Source: Oligoflexia bacterium
GTDB taxonomy: Bacteria; Bdellovibrionota_G; JANQFH01
NCBI GenBank assembly: GCA_028277945.1
Contig: JANQFH010000021.1
Span: forward strand, 1-64,000
Direction of reading: 5' to 3'
Length of the DNA: 64,000 nucleotides
In this document: positions 42,287 through 51,914 of the stretch, in pieces
Numbering within the stretch: the stretch's first letter is position 1
Layout: every line of letters starts with the position of its first letter
Program-made: the position numbers and the translations under genes
Notes under the pieces: model-generated
Told to the model about the DNA's origin: nothing
Databases searched by the model: none
What the model saw: the letters and a program-made list of their open reading frames with translations, nothing else

Positions 42287-45088
42287 ATGGACTATAAAGC
42301 AACCCTACACCTACCAAAAACAGCCTTTCCCATGAAGGCCAACCTGCCAAAACGTGAGGTGGAGATTCTTAAAGTGTGGCAGGAGTCTGATCTCTACCAC
42401 GCTATCATCAAGAGGAACCAGCAGCAGCCACGCTTTACCCTGCATGATGGCCCTCCCTATGCCAACGCCAGTATTCACCTGGGTACCGCGATGAACAAGG
42501 TGCTCAAAGACATTGTCGTGAAGTACCGCAATATGAAGGGCGAGTTAAGTGAATACCTTCCTGGTTGGGACTGCCACGGGCTGCCGATCGAACTACAGAC
42601 GGTCAAAGAGCTTGGCAAGAAACGGGCGGCTATGTCGGTGGGGCAGTTTCGTCAGGCGTGTCGACGCTATGCTGAGCGTTTTATGGAAATACAGCGACAG
42701 GAGTTTCAGCGCCTGGGTGTGCTCGGGGAGTGGCAGGTTCCTTACTTAACCATGAGTCCAAGCTACCAAGCGCAGATTGTCCGGGAGTTTGCCAAGGTCG
42801 TTGCCAGCGGTATGGTGTTTCGCCAGAAAAAGTCGGTTCTTTGGTGTATGCACTGTGCAACCGCGTTGGCTGAATTGGAGGTTGAATACCACGATCATAC
42901 TTCGCCCTCGATCTACGTTGCCTTTCCCTTCTGTCGTGCTAAGGCAGACTCACCACTAGCCGCTTATAAAAATCTCTTTGCGCTGATTTGGACGACAACA
43001 CCCTGGACGCTGATCTCCAATCTAGCGATCTGCTTGAATGAGAATTTTGACTACGCTGTAGTCCGTTGTGGCAAAAACCACTACCTGGTTGCGGAAAAGC
43101 TTGTCGAGTCTACAATGGCGACGATTGCGGCGAAGTCACACAAAGTTGTGGCGGTGCTGCCAGCGAAAGAGCTGGAAGGCGCGGTGTTTCAGCATCCCTT
43201 TATTGAGCGGGAGTCACCCATAATCTTTGGCGATCACGTCACCCTTGAGGCCGGCACGGGCTGTGTGCATACAGCGCCTGGGCATGGACAGGAAGACTAC
43301 GACGTAGGCAGGCGTTACGGTTTGGAAGCCTATGCCCCTGTGGACGATCGCGGCTGCTTCACCAAAGAGGCCGGAGAGTTTGCTGGCCAAAACGTGTTTG
43401 CTGCCAATAGCGTAGTGATCAACCGCCTCAAAGAGGTCGCTGCACTGCTGGGTCATCAGTCCATTAGCCACAGCTACCCCCACTGCTGGCGCTGCAACCA
43501 TCCGGTGATCTTTCGTGCCACCGCCCAGTGGTTTATTGGCATGGATAAAAAGGACTTACGTAGTAAGAGTCTCAAGGCCATCGAAAAGGTCGAGTGGATT
43601 CCAAAGTGGGGCAAGGAGCGTATGCAGGGCATGCTGCAAGCGAGACCCGATTGGTGTATTTCGCGGCAGCGCAGTTGGGGAGTGCCCATCGTGACCTTTG
43701 CTTGCCAAGGGTGTGGCGAGTTTCTCTTGGATGAAGCACTCATTCTCAAGGTTGCTGATCTAATTGAGCAAGATGCCGATGGTGCTGACTTTTGGTTTGC
43801 GCCACCAAAAGCAGGAGAAACAGATCCACTGCTACCACCAGCGACCGTCTGCAAAAACTGCAAGAGTAGCTCCTTTCAACGCGGACAAGACATTCTCGAT
43901 GTTTGGTTTGATTCCGGTATCAGTTATGCAGCGGTGATAGAGAAACGCATGCAACTAGCTGAACCTTGCGAACTCTATTTAGAGGGCTCCGATCAACACC
44001 GTGGTTGGTTTCATTCAGCATTGCTTGAGTCTATGGCAACTCGTGGTCGGCCACCCTACCAGACGGTGTTAACCCATGGCTTTGTCGTTGACGGTGAGGG
44101 CCGTAAGATGTCCAAGTCGCTAGGCAATTACATCGGTGCGCTGGATCTCATCAACCAGCGTGGTGCCGATCTCTTGCGGCTGTGGACGGCTACAGAAGAC
44201 TACCAGAACGATGTGCGTATTTCTGAGGAGATCTTACAGCGGGTTACCGAAGCCTACCGTCGGATCCGTAATACTTGCCGTTTCCTTCTCGGTAATCTGC
44301 ATGACTTTGATCCAAACACACATCGGTTGGATTACCCGGAGCTAGGCGAAATGGACCGTTTTATGCTACATCGACTTATGCAGCTGACAGGACACTGCTT
44401 GCAAGCCTACGAGGGATACGCCTTCCATCAAATCTGTCATCGTGTACACAACTTCTGTGTTAATGATCTCAGCAGCTTTTACCTCGATGTTTCAAAAGAC
44501 TGTCTCTATACCAATGCCGCTAACAGCAAATTGCGACGTGCGATCCAGACTGTGCTCTATGAAACTATTGGCCACCTAAGCCGGCTATTAGCGCCACTGA
44601 TTTCGTTTACTGCGGAAGAGATTTGGCAGCACATTCCAGGTAAGCCAGAGGAGGCCAAGAGCGTTTTTCTTGCCTCCATGCCACAGGTTGATAAATCTAT
44701 GCTCGACGACTCTTTGGCTGCGACGTGGGAGAGGCTGCTGGTAGTACGTGATGACGTTCTTAAGGTATTAGAAGTCGAACGTGCTAACAAGTCGATTGGT
44801 AGTTCACTTGAGGGTTGTGTGCTTTTGCAGGCAGAGTCGAGTGTGGCTGAACTACTGGGGCAGTACTCGGGTCAGCTTGCGGATCTATTCATTGTTTCTA
44901 AAGTAGAGTTAAAAGACAAGGGAGAGGGTAACTGGGTCGCAGCAGCGAACACCCAAGGGCTAAAGATTGCCGTAGTTCAGGCCAAAGGAAAAAAATGTGA
45001 ACGGTGCTGGATTATTAAAAGTGATATTGGTAAACATCCAGACCATCCAACAATTTGTGGACGATGCAGCGAATCACTGAGTGGATAA
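42287..45088 (+). CDS. ileS: isoleucyl-tRNA synthetase
   Basis: A 933-residue class I synthetase that charges tRNA-Ile. The HIGH motif is ASIHLGTAMNK near residue 64, the editing domain (CP1) includes TTPWTLISNLAI and GTGCVHTAPGHGQEDY, the WCISRQR segment is present, and KMSKS is GRKMSKSLGNYI near 607. The C-terminal zinc ribbon is CERCWIIK and CGRCSESL, typical of the bacterial form lacking the mupirocin-resistant end. It overlaps lspA by 25 bases, starting the ileS-lspA-lgt operon. Confidence 0.97.
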   Translation: MDYKATLHLPKTAFPMKANLPKREVEILKVWQESDLYHAIIKRNQQQPRFTLHDGPPYANASIHLGTAMNKVLKDIVVKYRNMKGELSEYLPGWDCHGLPIELQTVKELGKKRAAMSVGQFRQACRRYAERFMEIQRQEFQRLGVLGEWQVPYLTMSPSYQAQIVREFAKVVASGMVFRQKKSVLWCMHCATALAELEVEYHDHTSPSIYVAFPFCRAKADSPLAAYKNLFALIWTTTPWTLISNLAICLNENFDYAVVRCGKNHYLVAEKLVESTMATIAAKSHKVVAVLPAKELEGAVFQHPFIERESPIIFGDHVTLEAGTGCVHTAPGHGQEDYDVGRRYGLEAYAPVDDRGCFTKEAGEFAGQNVFAANSVVINRLKEVAALLGHQSISHSYPHCWRCNHPVIFRATAQWFIGMDKKDLRSKSLKAIEKVEWIPKWGKERMQGMLQARPDWCISRQRSWGVPIVTFACQGCGEFLLDEALILKVADLIEQDADGADFWFAPPKAGETDPLLPPATVCKNCKSSSFQRGQDILDVWFDSGISYAAVIEKRMQLAEPCELYLEGSDQHRGWFHSALLESMATRGRPPYQTVLTHGFVVDGEGRKMSKSLGNYIGALDLINQRGADLLRLWTATEDYQNDVRISEEILQRVTEAYRRIRNTCRFLLGNLHDFDPNTHRLDYPELGEMDRFMLHRLMQLTGHCLQAYEGYAFHQICHRVHNFCVNDLSSFYLDVSKDCLYTNAANSKLRRAIQTVLYETIGHLSRLLAPLISFTAEEIWQHIPGKPEEAKSVFLASMPQVDKSMLDDSLAATWERLLVVRDDVLKVLEVERANKSIGSSLEGCVLLQAESSVAELLGQYSGQLADLFIVSKVELKDKGEGNWVAAANTQGLKIAVVQAKGKKCERCWIIKSDIGKHPDHPTICGRCSESLSG

Positions 45089-45567
45089 GAGGTTACTGGT
45101 GGATTCCGTTGCTACTGGCACTGATCATTTTTCTCGATCAGTGGACCAAGCATCTGGCTAACCATTTTCTCACGGGCAACCGCGTTTTTACCATCATTCC
45201 CAACTTTTTTGATTTTTCTCTTGCCTACAACACCGGTGCCGCCTTTGGGTTTGGTCGCAACTGGGCACCGCTTTACCGCAATATCGTTTTTCTTGGCGTC
45301 TCCTGTTTTGCTGTTGGGGTGATGGTGGTTTTGTTGTTTCAGGTACGAAATCGCGGTTGGCTGCCGAATCTGGCGATCACCCTCATCCTCTCTGGTGCCA
45401 TAGGTAATCTTATAGACCGTTTTCGCTTGGGGTATGTGGTCGATTTTATCCATGTCTTTTATCGGCAGTATCACTGGCCCAATTTTAACATCGCAGATTC
45501 AAGTATCTGCGTAGGCATCTCACTATTTGCAATCTATCTGCTGTGGGGGGATAATAAGGAGTCTTAG
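45064..45567 (+). CDS. lspA: lipoprotein signal peptidase (signal peptidase II)
   Basis: A 167-residue inner-membrane aspartyl protease that cuts the signal peptide of diacylglyceryl-prolipoproteins before the lipidated Cys. Four membrane helices are visible. The catalytic aspartates lie in GNLIDRFRLGYVVDFI and FNIADSSICVG; the conserved start IIFLDQWTKHLA and NTGAAFGF also match. Start ATG 45064 overlaps the ileS end by 25 bases. It is followed after 30 bases by lgt, so two of the three lipoprotein-processing enzymes are encoded together, which suits the many lipoproteins encoded in this window. Confidence 0.96.
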   Translation: MQRITEWIRGYWWIPLLLALIIFLDQWTKHLANHFLTGNRVFTIIPNFFDFSLAYNTGAAFGFGRNWAPLYRNIVFLGVSCFAVGVMVVLLFQVRNRGWLPNLAITLILSGAIGNLIDRFRLGYVVDFIHVFYRQYHWPNFNIADSSICVGISLFAIYLLWGDNKES

Positions 45568-45597
45568 CTGTATTAAACTCTCTGTGCAGAAGACCCT

Positions 45598-46398
45598 TTG
45601 CAGCCGATTCTATTTAAAATAGGCACGCTTAGTTTCCCGGCTTATTTTTTGCTGGCGGCACTAGCCTATATGGTGGCGACGCTAGTTGCTACCCAGAGTG
45701 CTGAGCGGTTTGGCGAAAACCCTGTCCATTTTATCGATGCGGCACTGTTGATCGCTGTTAGCGCTTTTGTAGGCGCCAAACTGTTCCATATACTCTTTGC
45801 CATGCCCGGTTACTACTGGCAGCACCCATGGGAGGTGTTGCAGTTTTGGCACGGAGGCTTTGTCTTTTATGGGGGTTTTATCTTTGGAGCGGCCGCGGGT
45901 GTGCTTTTTGCTCGCAGAAAAGGTATCCGCCTTGGACTTGGCTTTGATCTGGCAACTCCTGCCATTGCCATCGGTATGGCCATGGGCCGCATGGCTTGTT
46001 TTCTTGCCGGCTGTTGTTACGGCAGGCCAACGGCATGGTCGTGGCCCTTTGCCGTTGTGTTTCACGAGGTCGATGGGGTGGTGCCACAGGCACGACCTTT
46101 AGATACACCGCTGATTCCAACGCAGATAATGAGCTCGCTGCTGCATTTAGGACTGTTTGTCGGTCTAGTCTTATATCGTCCGCGCAAGCGCTTTCATGGT
46201 GAGCTCTTTCTCTTATACCTTCTCTTCTACAGCGTTGGTCGTTTCGTGATTGAGTTTTTTAGAAATGATATACAACGTGGCTTATATTTTTCTGCTATGG
46301 TGTCCACATCACAAATCATTAGCGTATGCTGTTTTGTCTTTGCCTTGTTAATGATCGTAAACTTGAGACGCAGGCTGTATGCATCCTATTCTGTTTGA
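45598..46398 (+). CDS. lgt: prolipoprotein diacylglyceryl transferase
   Basis: A 266-residue, seven-helix membrane enzyme that adds diacylglycerol from phosphatidylglycerol to the lipobox Cys. Conserved elements include VGAKLFHILF, FWHGGFVFYGG with the key His, the signature GRMACFLAGCCYGRPT with the essential Arg, PTQIMSSLLHL and the C-terminal YSVGRFVIEFFRND with the essential Arg. It begins with TTG 45598, 30 bases after lspA. A second, degenerate Lgt-like gene overlaps its last 20 bases. Confidence 0.93.
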   Translation: MQPILFKIGTLSFPAYFLLAALAYMVATLVATQSAERFGENPVHFIDAALLIAVSAFVGAKLFHILFAMPGYYWQHPWEVLQFWHGGFVFYGGFIFGAAAGVLFARRKGIRLGLGFDLATPAIAIGMAMGRMACFLAGCCYGRPTAWSWPFAVVFHEVDGVVPQARPLDTPLIPTQIMSSLLHLGLFVGLVLYRPRKRFHGELFLLYLLFYSVGRFVIEFFRNDIQRGLYFSAMVSTSQIISVCCFVFALLMIVNLRRRLYASYSV

Positions 46399-47161
46399 AA
46401 TTGGTTCGATACAGATCCCTTCCCAACCAGCGCTGTTTTTCTGCGGCCTGTTGCTAGGCCTTGTCGTCCTACTTCATCATGGGTATCGGCTTGGTACCCA
46501 TTGGAAGATTCTTGTCGATAGCTTTATGGCGGTAGCCATTGGTGGGGTGCTCTTCGCGCGTCTCTATGTACTTTTGTTGGATCCGAGCTGGTTTCAGGAG
46601 CATCCACAACAGATCTTTCGCTTTTCTGTGTATGGTCTGCATCTCTACGGAAGCGTCGTCGGCGCATTACTGGCAGCTGTTGTCGTGTCCGTTTGGCATG
46701 GCTACGAGTACTTGCGTCTTACCGATCTTATTGCCCTGGTAGCACCGTTGGCTCTGGCTTTGGCAGGTTTAGGGAGCTTCTTGCAAGGTTCGGCCTTTGG
46801 CGAGCTGACGACCATGAACCTCGGTGTTGTCACCACTCACAGCGCTGCCCTTAGCCCGCTCAACTTTCCGCGCCATCCAACAGCGCTTTATCTGGCCCTG
46901 CTCATGCTGCTGCTCTATGGTGGATTTCTTTTAGCGCTGCCACGCAAGATGTTTCACGGTTATTTTACCGCGCTGTTTTTAATCAGCATGCCCCTATTAA
47001 GAGAAATCATTTCGCCTCTGACAATAGATCGGTATGCGCCAGCGCTATGGGGCTTGCATTTAGGTCCTGTTATCATGACACTTGAGCGTCTCACGTCGCT
47101 GCTTCTTATGGCCGCAGGTATCGTGCTCTTTTGGCAACAGAAGTCGCAGCGCTTGATCTGA
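46379..47161 (+). CDS. Lgt-like paralogue lacking catalytic residues
   Basis: A 260-residue membrane protein that starts like Lgt (HPILFEIGSIQIPSQPALFF against QPILFKIGTLSFPAYFLL) and keeps the same helix order, HPTALYLALLMLLLYG for PTQIMSS and a similar end. The active-site elements are gone: VYGLHLYGSVVGA replaces the HGG segment, and GLGSFLQGSAFGE replaces GRMACFLAGCCYG, so the essential Arg is missing. The Arg of the last motif (LREIISPLTIDR) is not in the usual context. It overlaps lgt by 20 bases and is co-expressed. It may be a partner subunit of Lgt or a diverged lipid-binding protein; transfer activity is unlikely. Confidence 0.7.
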   Translation: MHPILFEIGSIQIPSQPALFFCGLLLGLVVLLHHGYRLGTHWKILVDSFMAVAIGGVLFARLYVLLLDPSWFQEHPQQIFRFSVYGLHLYGSVVGALLAAVVVSVWHGYEYLRLTDLIALVAPLALALAGLGSFLQGSAFGELTTMNLGVVTTHSAALSPLNFPRHPTALYLALLMLLLYGGFLLALPRKMFHGYFTALFLISMPLLREIISPLTIDRYAPALWGLHLGPVIMTLERLTSLLLMAAGIVLFWQQKSQRLI

Positions 47162-47171
47162 AGCACACTCT

Positions 47172-48584
47172 CTAAATGTCGTAGTAGAGCAGGTATTCGT
47201 ACGGCACAGGACGGACGTTTATCTCTTTGAGCTCGCGCTCTCTCTTGTACTCCAGCCAAGTATGGATAACATCCTCGGTGAAGACATCGCCTTTAAGCAG
47301 AAAGCTGTGGTCGGCTTCGAGTGCATCCAGGGATTCGCTGAGTGACGCAGGCGCTGAAGGAACCTCGGCCAGTTCCTGAGGCGATAGGCTGTAAATATCA
47401 CGGTCCAGAGGTTCGCCGGGATCGATACGATTCTCAATGCCATCAATGCCGGCCATCAACATGGTAGAAAAGGCAAGGTAGCCATTACAGCTTGGGTCTG
47501 GAGTGCGGAATTCAACTCGTTTGGTTTTTGGATTGCTCGAGTACATGGGAATACGCACGGCAGCACTCCGGTTACGACTAGAGTAAGCAAGCTTTACCGG
47601 CGCTTCAAAGCCGGGCACCAATCGCTTGTAGCTGTTTGTGGTTGGGTTGGAAAGAGCACAGATGGCACGGGCGTGTCTGAGAATTCCACCAACAAAATAG
47701 AGAGCGGTTTCGCTGAGTCCGGCATAACGGTCGCCAGAGAAGAGCGGTTTATCACCCTTCCATAGACTCATGTGGCAGTGCATACCCGAGCCATTATCAC
47801 CAAAGACCGGCTTTGGCATAAAGGTTACGGTTTTGCCGTGGCGATGAGCAACATTTTTAATGATGTATTTGAACCAGGTAAGATGGTCGCCCATCTTAAC
47901 AAGGTGGGCGTACTTCATGTCGATTTCTGCCTGGCCTGCAGTAGCCACTTCATGATGCTGAGCTTCAACGCCAATACCAATATTTTGCAGCTCCAATACC
48001 ATCTCGGTGCGCAGGTTGTGCAGGCTGTCCGTCGGTGCGACGGGAAAATAACCCTCTTTATGGCGAGGTTTATAACCGAGGTTAGGATTTTCCTCGCGGC
48101 CGCTGTTCCATTGGCCTTCTACACTGTCGACGATGAAAAACCCTGTATGCGCCTCTTGGTAAAAGCGCACATCGTCGAAGATAAAGAACTCGGCCTCAGG
48201 GCCAAAGTAGGCGGTATCGGCAATGCCGGTGTTTTTTAGGTAGGTGGCCGCCTTTATAGCAATATTGCGTGGATCGCGAGTGTAGGGCTCTTTGGTAATG
48301 GGATCGTGGATATTGCAGATCAGGCTTAAAGTCGGCACCTCGGTGAAGGGATCCATAACCGCTGTGGTTGGATCCGGAACAACCAACATATCGCTGGCCT
48401 GAATGGGTTGCCAGCCACGAATGGACGATCCGTCGAAGCCGACTCCTGTCTCAAAGGTGTCTATGCTTAACTGTTCAATGGGGACGCTAAAGTGCTGCCA
48501 AGTCCCTGGAAAGTCCATGAACTTGAAATCGACCATCCTGGCGTTGTTTTGCTTGGCATATTCAATGACTTCTTTTGCCACCAC
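47172..48584 (-). CDS. glnA: glutamine synthetase type I
   Basis: A 470-residue GSI-type enzyme (glutamate + ATP + ammonia to glutamine). Seen are the N-terminal beta-grasp, [19 protein letters not shown], the metal-site segments [10 protein letters not shown] and [51 protein letters not shown], and [20 protein letters not shown]. The adenylylation loop reads [10 protein letters not shown], with the target Tyr kept, in agreement with glnE further downstream. It starts at GTG 48584 or 48581; AAGGA lies closer to the latter for normal spacing. glnB is 48 bases upstream on the same strand. Confidence 0.97.
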   Translation of the reverse strand: MVAKEVIEYAKQNNARMVDFKFMDFPGTWQHFSVPIEQLSIDTFETGVGFDGSSIRGWQPIQASDMLVVPDPTTAVMDPFTEVPTLSLICNIHDPITKEPYTRDPRNIAIKAATYLKNTGIADTAYFGPEAEFFIFDDVRFYQEAHTGFFIVDSVEGQWNSGREENPNLGYKPRHKEGYFPVAPTDSLHNLRTEMVLELQNIGIGVEAQHHEVATAGQAEIDMKYAHLVKMGDHLTWFKYIIKNVAHRHGKTVTFMPKPVFGDNGSGMHCHMSLWKGDKPLFSGDRYAGLSETALYFVGGILRHARAICALSNPTTNSYKRLVPGFEAPVKLAYSSRNRSAAVRIPMYSSNPKTKRVEFRTPDPSCNGYLAFSTMLMAGIDGIENRIDPGEPLDRDIYSLSPQELAEVPSAPASLSESLDALEADHSFLLKGDVFTEDVIHTWLEYKRERELKEINVRPVPYEYLLYYDI

Positions 48585-48632
48585 GTTCCTTGCTCCTTGT
48601 CCCTTGAAAGAGGTCTGCTGTTGCTCTGCTAT

Positions 48633-49010
<378 letters not shown>

Positions 49011-49105
49011 CTAACATAGTGCTTTACCTTTGTCTATAATATTGTAGAGTCTTAGCCCCAATTCAGGTAGAGTGTGAACCCGATGTTTGATAACGCAGTG
49101 ACATT

Positions 49106-49912
49106 ATGGACCTAGAGAATTTTAAGACAGCCTTTCCTGACTGGTTGGCGCGTAGTCAGGATCATCTGCTTAAAGGGCAGTGGAGCCTGGTATCGAAAGA
49201 CTATCCCTTCCTAACACTAGACGACAGTGCGACCCAATATAAAGTATTCAACAAGAGACTAAAATACTGTCGAATTGCCTTGGTAACTGGGGGTGCACTC
49301 TATCTGCGAGAAAAGCAAGAGCCGTTTAACGTCACTACCTTTGAAGGTGATTTTTCATTTCGCGCGATTCCAAAGCACATTTTTCCCGATGACATTGAAA
49401 TTTCTCACGAATACAGTAGCACGCGCTATGCACGACAGGATATCAACGTGCTCTTTCCCATCGAGCGTTTGCGGGAGATGGAGAAGGAGGAGCTTATCGG
49501 CGAGCTTAGTGAGAAAAACTATAGTATCTACGATTTTATTACGCAGGCCGACCGCATTGCAGATGAGCTTGGCGAGCCACTTGCGAGCGAGTTAGTGGCT
49601 GACGAAATCGATGTGGCGCTGTTTTTCCCGGTTTGCGAGTTAGGGCATCAAACCATGGCGCTATTGCAACAAGGAGTCGAGAAGCATGGTATTGCCACGC
49701 TTGCTGTGGCTACCGATAGTAAGGCCTTTGCTCGAGTAGCACCACCGCGGGCCTTGGTGGTCGACTGCCCTGAGGGGGCTCCGTTGGGTCAGCCGGGTAA
49801 CGCCAAAATGCAGCTGGACCTGCTCTCCGAGGCTCTCCAACACCTGCAACAGAGCCAACAGGCGAATGGTGTCAAACAGAGCAACCTCTCTTGGCATGAT
49901 CCCTTTGTTTGA
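49106..49912 (+). CDS. GrdB-like protein (glycine/sarcosine/betaine reductase B family), Sec-free
   Basis: A 268-residue protein of the glycine/sarcosine/betaine reductase selenoprotein B-like family: RIALVTGGALYLREKQEPFN, FEGDFSFRAIPKHI, YARQDINVLFPIERLREME and ALFFPVCELGHQTMALLQQ. In true reductases the last segment contains selenocysteine (PVUPVCHQT). Here a Cys takes the Sec place and the second Cys is Gly, and no in-frame UGA is needed. It is therefore a Sec-free relative of unknown reaction. A Gfo/Idh/MocA oxidoreductase follows 21 bases later on the same strand, so they may act on one substrate. Confidence 0.78.
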   Translation: MDLENFKTAFPDWLARSQDHLLKGQWSLVSKDYPFLTLDDSATQYKVFNKRLKYCRIALVTGGALYLREKQEPFNVTTFEGDFSFRAIPKHIFPDDIEISHEYSSTRYARQDINVLFPIERLREMEKEELIGELSEKNYSIYDFITQADRIADELGEPLASELVADEIDVALFFPVCELGHQTMALLQQGVEKHGIATLAVATDSKAFARVAPPRALVVDCPEGAPLGQPGNAKMQLDLLSEALQHLQQSQQANGVKQSNLSWHDPFV

Positions 49913-49933
49913 TCGTAACGCTGTCTCACTTTG

Positions 49934-50947
49934 ATGAAATCGCTTGCTGTCATTGGTTGTGGCCACTGGGGTCGGAACATTGTTTCGGCGTTTTACCGGC
50001 TTCTAGGTAACAGGCTGAAGATCGTGTGCGATGTGAAGCCAGAGGCGCTGACGTGGGTTAAGGAACACTTTCCCAGCGTGCAGACGACAACCGATGTCGC
50101 TACGGTTATAGACGATGGTAAAATCGATGCCATTGCCATTGCTACGAGCGCAGTGACTCACTTTGATTTGAGCAAGCGTGCTCTCGTTGCTGGCAAGCAT
50201 GTCTTTGTTGAGAAACCCCTTGCCCTCAAGAGCAACGAAGCCGAAGAGTTAGTACGGCTAAGCGATGAGAGAAAACGTACGCTTATGGTCAATCACCTAC
50301 TTGTCTACCATCCGGCCGTGCGCAAACTCAAAAGCCTTATCGATGCAGGTGAACTTGGTAAGATCTACTACCTCTATGCCCAACGTTTAAACCTCGGCAA
50401 AATACGTCGGGATGAGAACGTACTCTGGTCGCTAGCACCGCACGATCTTGCCATTATCTTCTATCTGTTTGGTGATGCGGTGGTGGAGTGGGTCTCTGCC
50501 CATGGCCAGGCCTTTTTAAATAAAGGTGTGGAAGATACGGTGTTTCTGCATATCAGTTTTCGTCACGGTGAGATGGCACATGTGCATTTGAGCTGGCTTG
50601 ATCCCCATAAAGAACGCAAGCTGACGATTGTCGGTGACAAAAAGATGGCCGTCTTTAACGACATGGAGCCAGTCGAGAAGATCAAAATCTATGATAAGGG
50701 TGTGGACCCACCAAAGTCAGTTGTTGGTTTCAAAGAGTTCTACACATTGCGCTTTGGCGATGTGGTTATTCCGAAAATCGCCATGCAAGAGCCGCTGCTG
50801 CTCGCCTGCCAGTGTTTTATGGATGCGGTGGCAAATGGCAAACCGACGCTGAGTTCTGCACGTGAAGGTATGCGTGTGGTTCGGACGCTGGCAGCCGCAC
50901 AGCGCTCACTTACTGCTGGTGGTAAGCCGCAAACCATGAATGGATAG
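49934..50947 (+). CDS. Gfo/Idh/MocA-family NAD(P)-dependent oxidoreductase
   Basis: A 337-residue oxidoreductase. The Rossmann start LAVIGCGHWGRNIVSAFYR has GxGxxG, the motif HVFVEKPLALKSNEAEELV supplies the conserved EKP, and the C-terminal alpha/beta domain follows. Family members oxidise or reduce sugars, inositols and related compounds. The neighbour is a GrdB-like protein, 21 bases upstream, so co-transcription is likely. The substrate cannot be read from the sequence. ATG 49934 is preferred to TTG 49931. Confidence 0.9.
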   Translation: MKSLAVIGCGHWGRNIVSAFYRLLGNRLKIVCDVKPEALTWVKEHFPSVQTTTDVATVIDDGKIDAIAIATSAVTHFDLSKRALVAGKHVFVEKPLALKSNEAEELVRLSDERKRTLMVNHLLVYHPAVRKLKSLIDAGELGKIYYLYAQRLNLGKIRRDENVLWSLAPHDLAIIFYLFGDAVVEWVSAHGQAFLNKGVEDTVFLHISFRHGEMAHVHLSWLDPHKERKLTIVGDKKMAVFNDMEPVEKIKIYDKGVDPPKSVVGFKEFYTLRFGDVVIPKIAMQEPLLLACQCFMDAVANGKPTLSSAREGMRVVRTLAAAQRSLTAGGKPQTMNG

Positions 50948-51134
50948 CCCTTTCGCTCGTCTTCGCGGCCTTTGCAAAAAGTTCAGTCGCGGCGTTGTTC
51001 GGGTCTGCATCGTTTGCAACTCAGTGGTCACCAATTTCATATAACCTACTGATTTAATTAGATTATATTTTGGGCATAGTTCTTGCCATTATTTTATGCG
51101 TTAGCCCGTTTGGCGACACAAAAGGAGAGCCAGG

Positions 51135-51773
51135 ATGTCCAAATCATGCAAAAAAAAGCAACCTCGAGCCAACCGCTCGCTGTTGGTCATTGGTTTTGTC
51201 GCTGGTATTGCCCTGGTCATCAGCTGTGGCGAGATGGGAACCAGCGTACTACCAGCTAATCTTCCCGGCGCGATTGCCGCGGCTGTGGCGGATGCAGTTG
51301 AGATTGTCTTCAATCCTGAGGACACCCTTTTTAGCAGTGCCAACTTGCAAGCACTGGGCAAAGAGATCAGCGATTTCATCGAAGATCTGCAGAACGATAT
51401 TGCCGCCAACAAGAACTCCATCAACGCTCTCAACAATCCGCCTGATCCTACTTGTCCCAGCAGCATGGCACAGGTCGATGATGCTTTTTGCGTCGATCAA
51501 GAGCAGTTTCCAGCAAGCGCCTATGCCGATGCCATTCAGGGTTGTGTAGATGCGGATAAACGGCTCTGCGAAGCCTATGAACTTTATCGCGCCTGCTATC
51601 TCGGCGAGATCAGCGGTTTTGATAACAACACCTGGGAATGGACGAAAGATGTGCTGCATAATTCAAGCGCGAATGTGGCGCTGTTTGATTCAAGGTGTGA
51701 CTTCACGAGTTATTCAGCTATTGCGGCTGAGACAACAAAGAGAGAGTTTCGCTGCTGTAGCGACCTTGGGTAG
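51135..51773 (+). CDS. lipoprotein with an FGE-sulfatase-like C-terminal fragment
   Basis: A 212-residue predicted lipoprotein: a long basic start (MSKSCKKKQPRANR), a hydrophobic core and lipobox LVISC. The middle is a short acidic helical region. The C-terminal third has CVDADKRLCEAYELYRACY, then NNTWEWTKDV and a Cys-rich end. This pattern (C...KRLC..YE..RAC...WEWT) resembles the last strand-loop part of formylglycine-generating-enzyme (FGE/sulfatase modifying factor) domains, seen in many short deltaproteobacterial lipoproteins. The catalytic part of FGE is absent. AAAGGAG precedes the ATG. Function unknown. Confidence 0.75.
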   Translation: MSKSCKKKQPRANRSLLVIGFVAGIALVISCGEMGTSVLPANLPGAIAAAVADAVEIVFNPEDTLFSSANLQALGKEISDFIEDLQNDIAANKNSINALNNPPDPTCPSSMAQVDDAFCVDQEQFPASAYADAIQGCVDADKRLCEAYELYRACYLGEISGFDNNTWEWTKDVLHNSSANVALFDSRCDFTSYSAIAAETTKREFRCCSDLG

Positions 51774-51862
51774 CTCATGGATCGCCTGCTTGTGAAAGCG
51801 CTTCGGCAACACCGCTAAATCATACCTTAAAGCGTGTTTTTCAACAGCCTGTCTGCATTTCC

Positions 51863-51891
51863 TTGACAGCGATTAACGCGTTGCATATAAA
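51863..51891 (+). promoter_or_regulatory. promoter of the 874-residue secreted protein gene
   Basis: TTGACA (51863-51868), a 17-base spacer and TATAAA (51886-51891). Transcription would begin near 51898, giving a leader of about 17 bases before ATG 51915. Confidence 0.65.
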
Positions 51892-51914
51892 ACGGAAAAC
51901 AAAGTTGTGAACGT

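Noticed and set aside
49106-49912. Possible selenoprotein (GrdB family)
   Set aside because: The Sec position is a normal Cys codon, the frame has no internal TGA, and no SECIS-like hairpin is required.
51070-51549. 159-codon plus-strand frame overlapping the FGE-like lipoprotein gene
   Set aside because: The other frame has a Shine-Dalgarno sequence, signal peptide and lipobox; this one has none and a low-complexity, Pro/Arg-rich composition.
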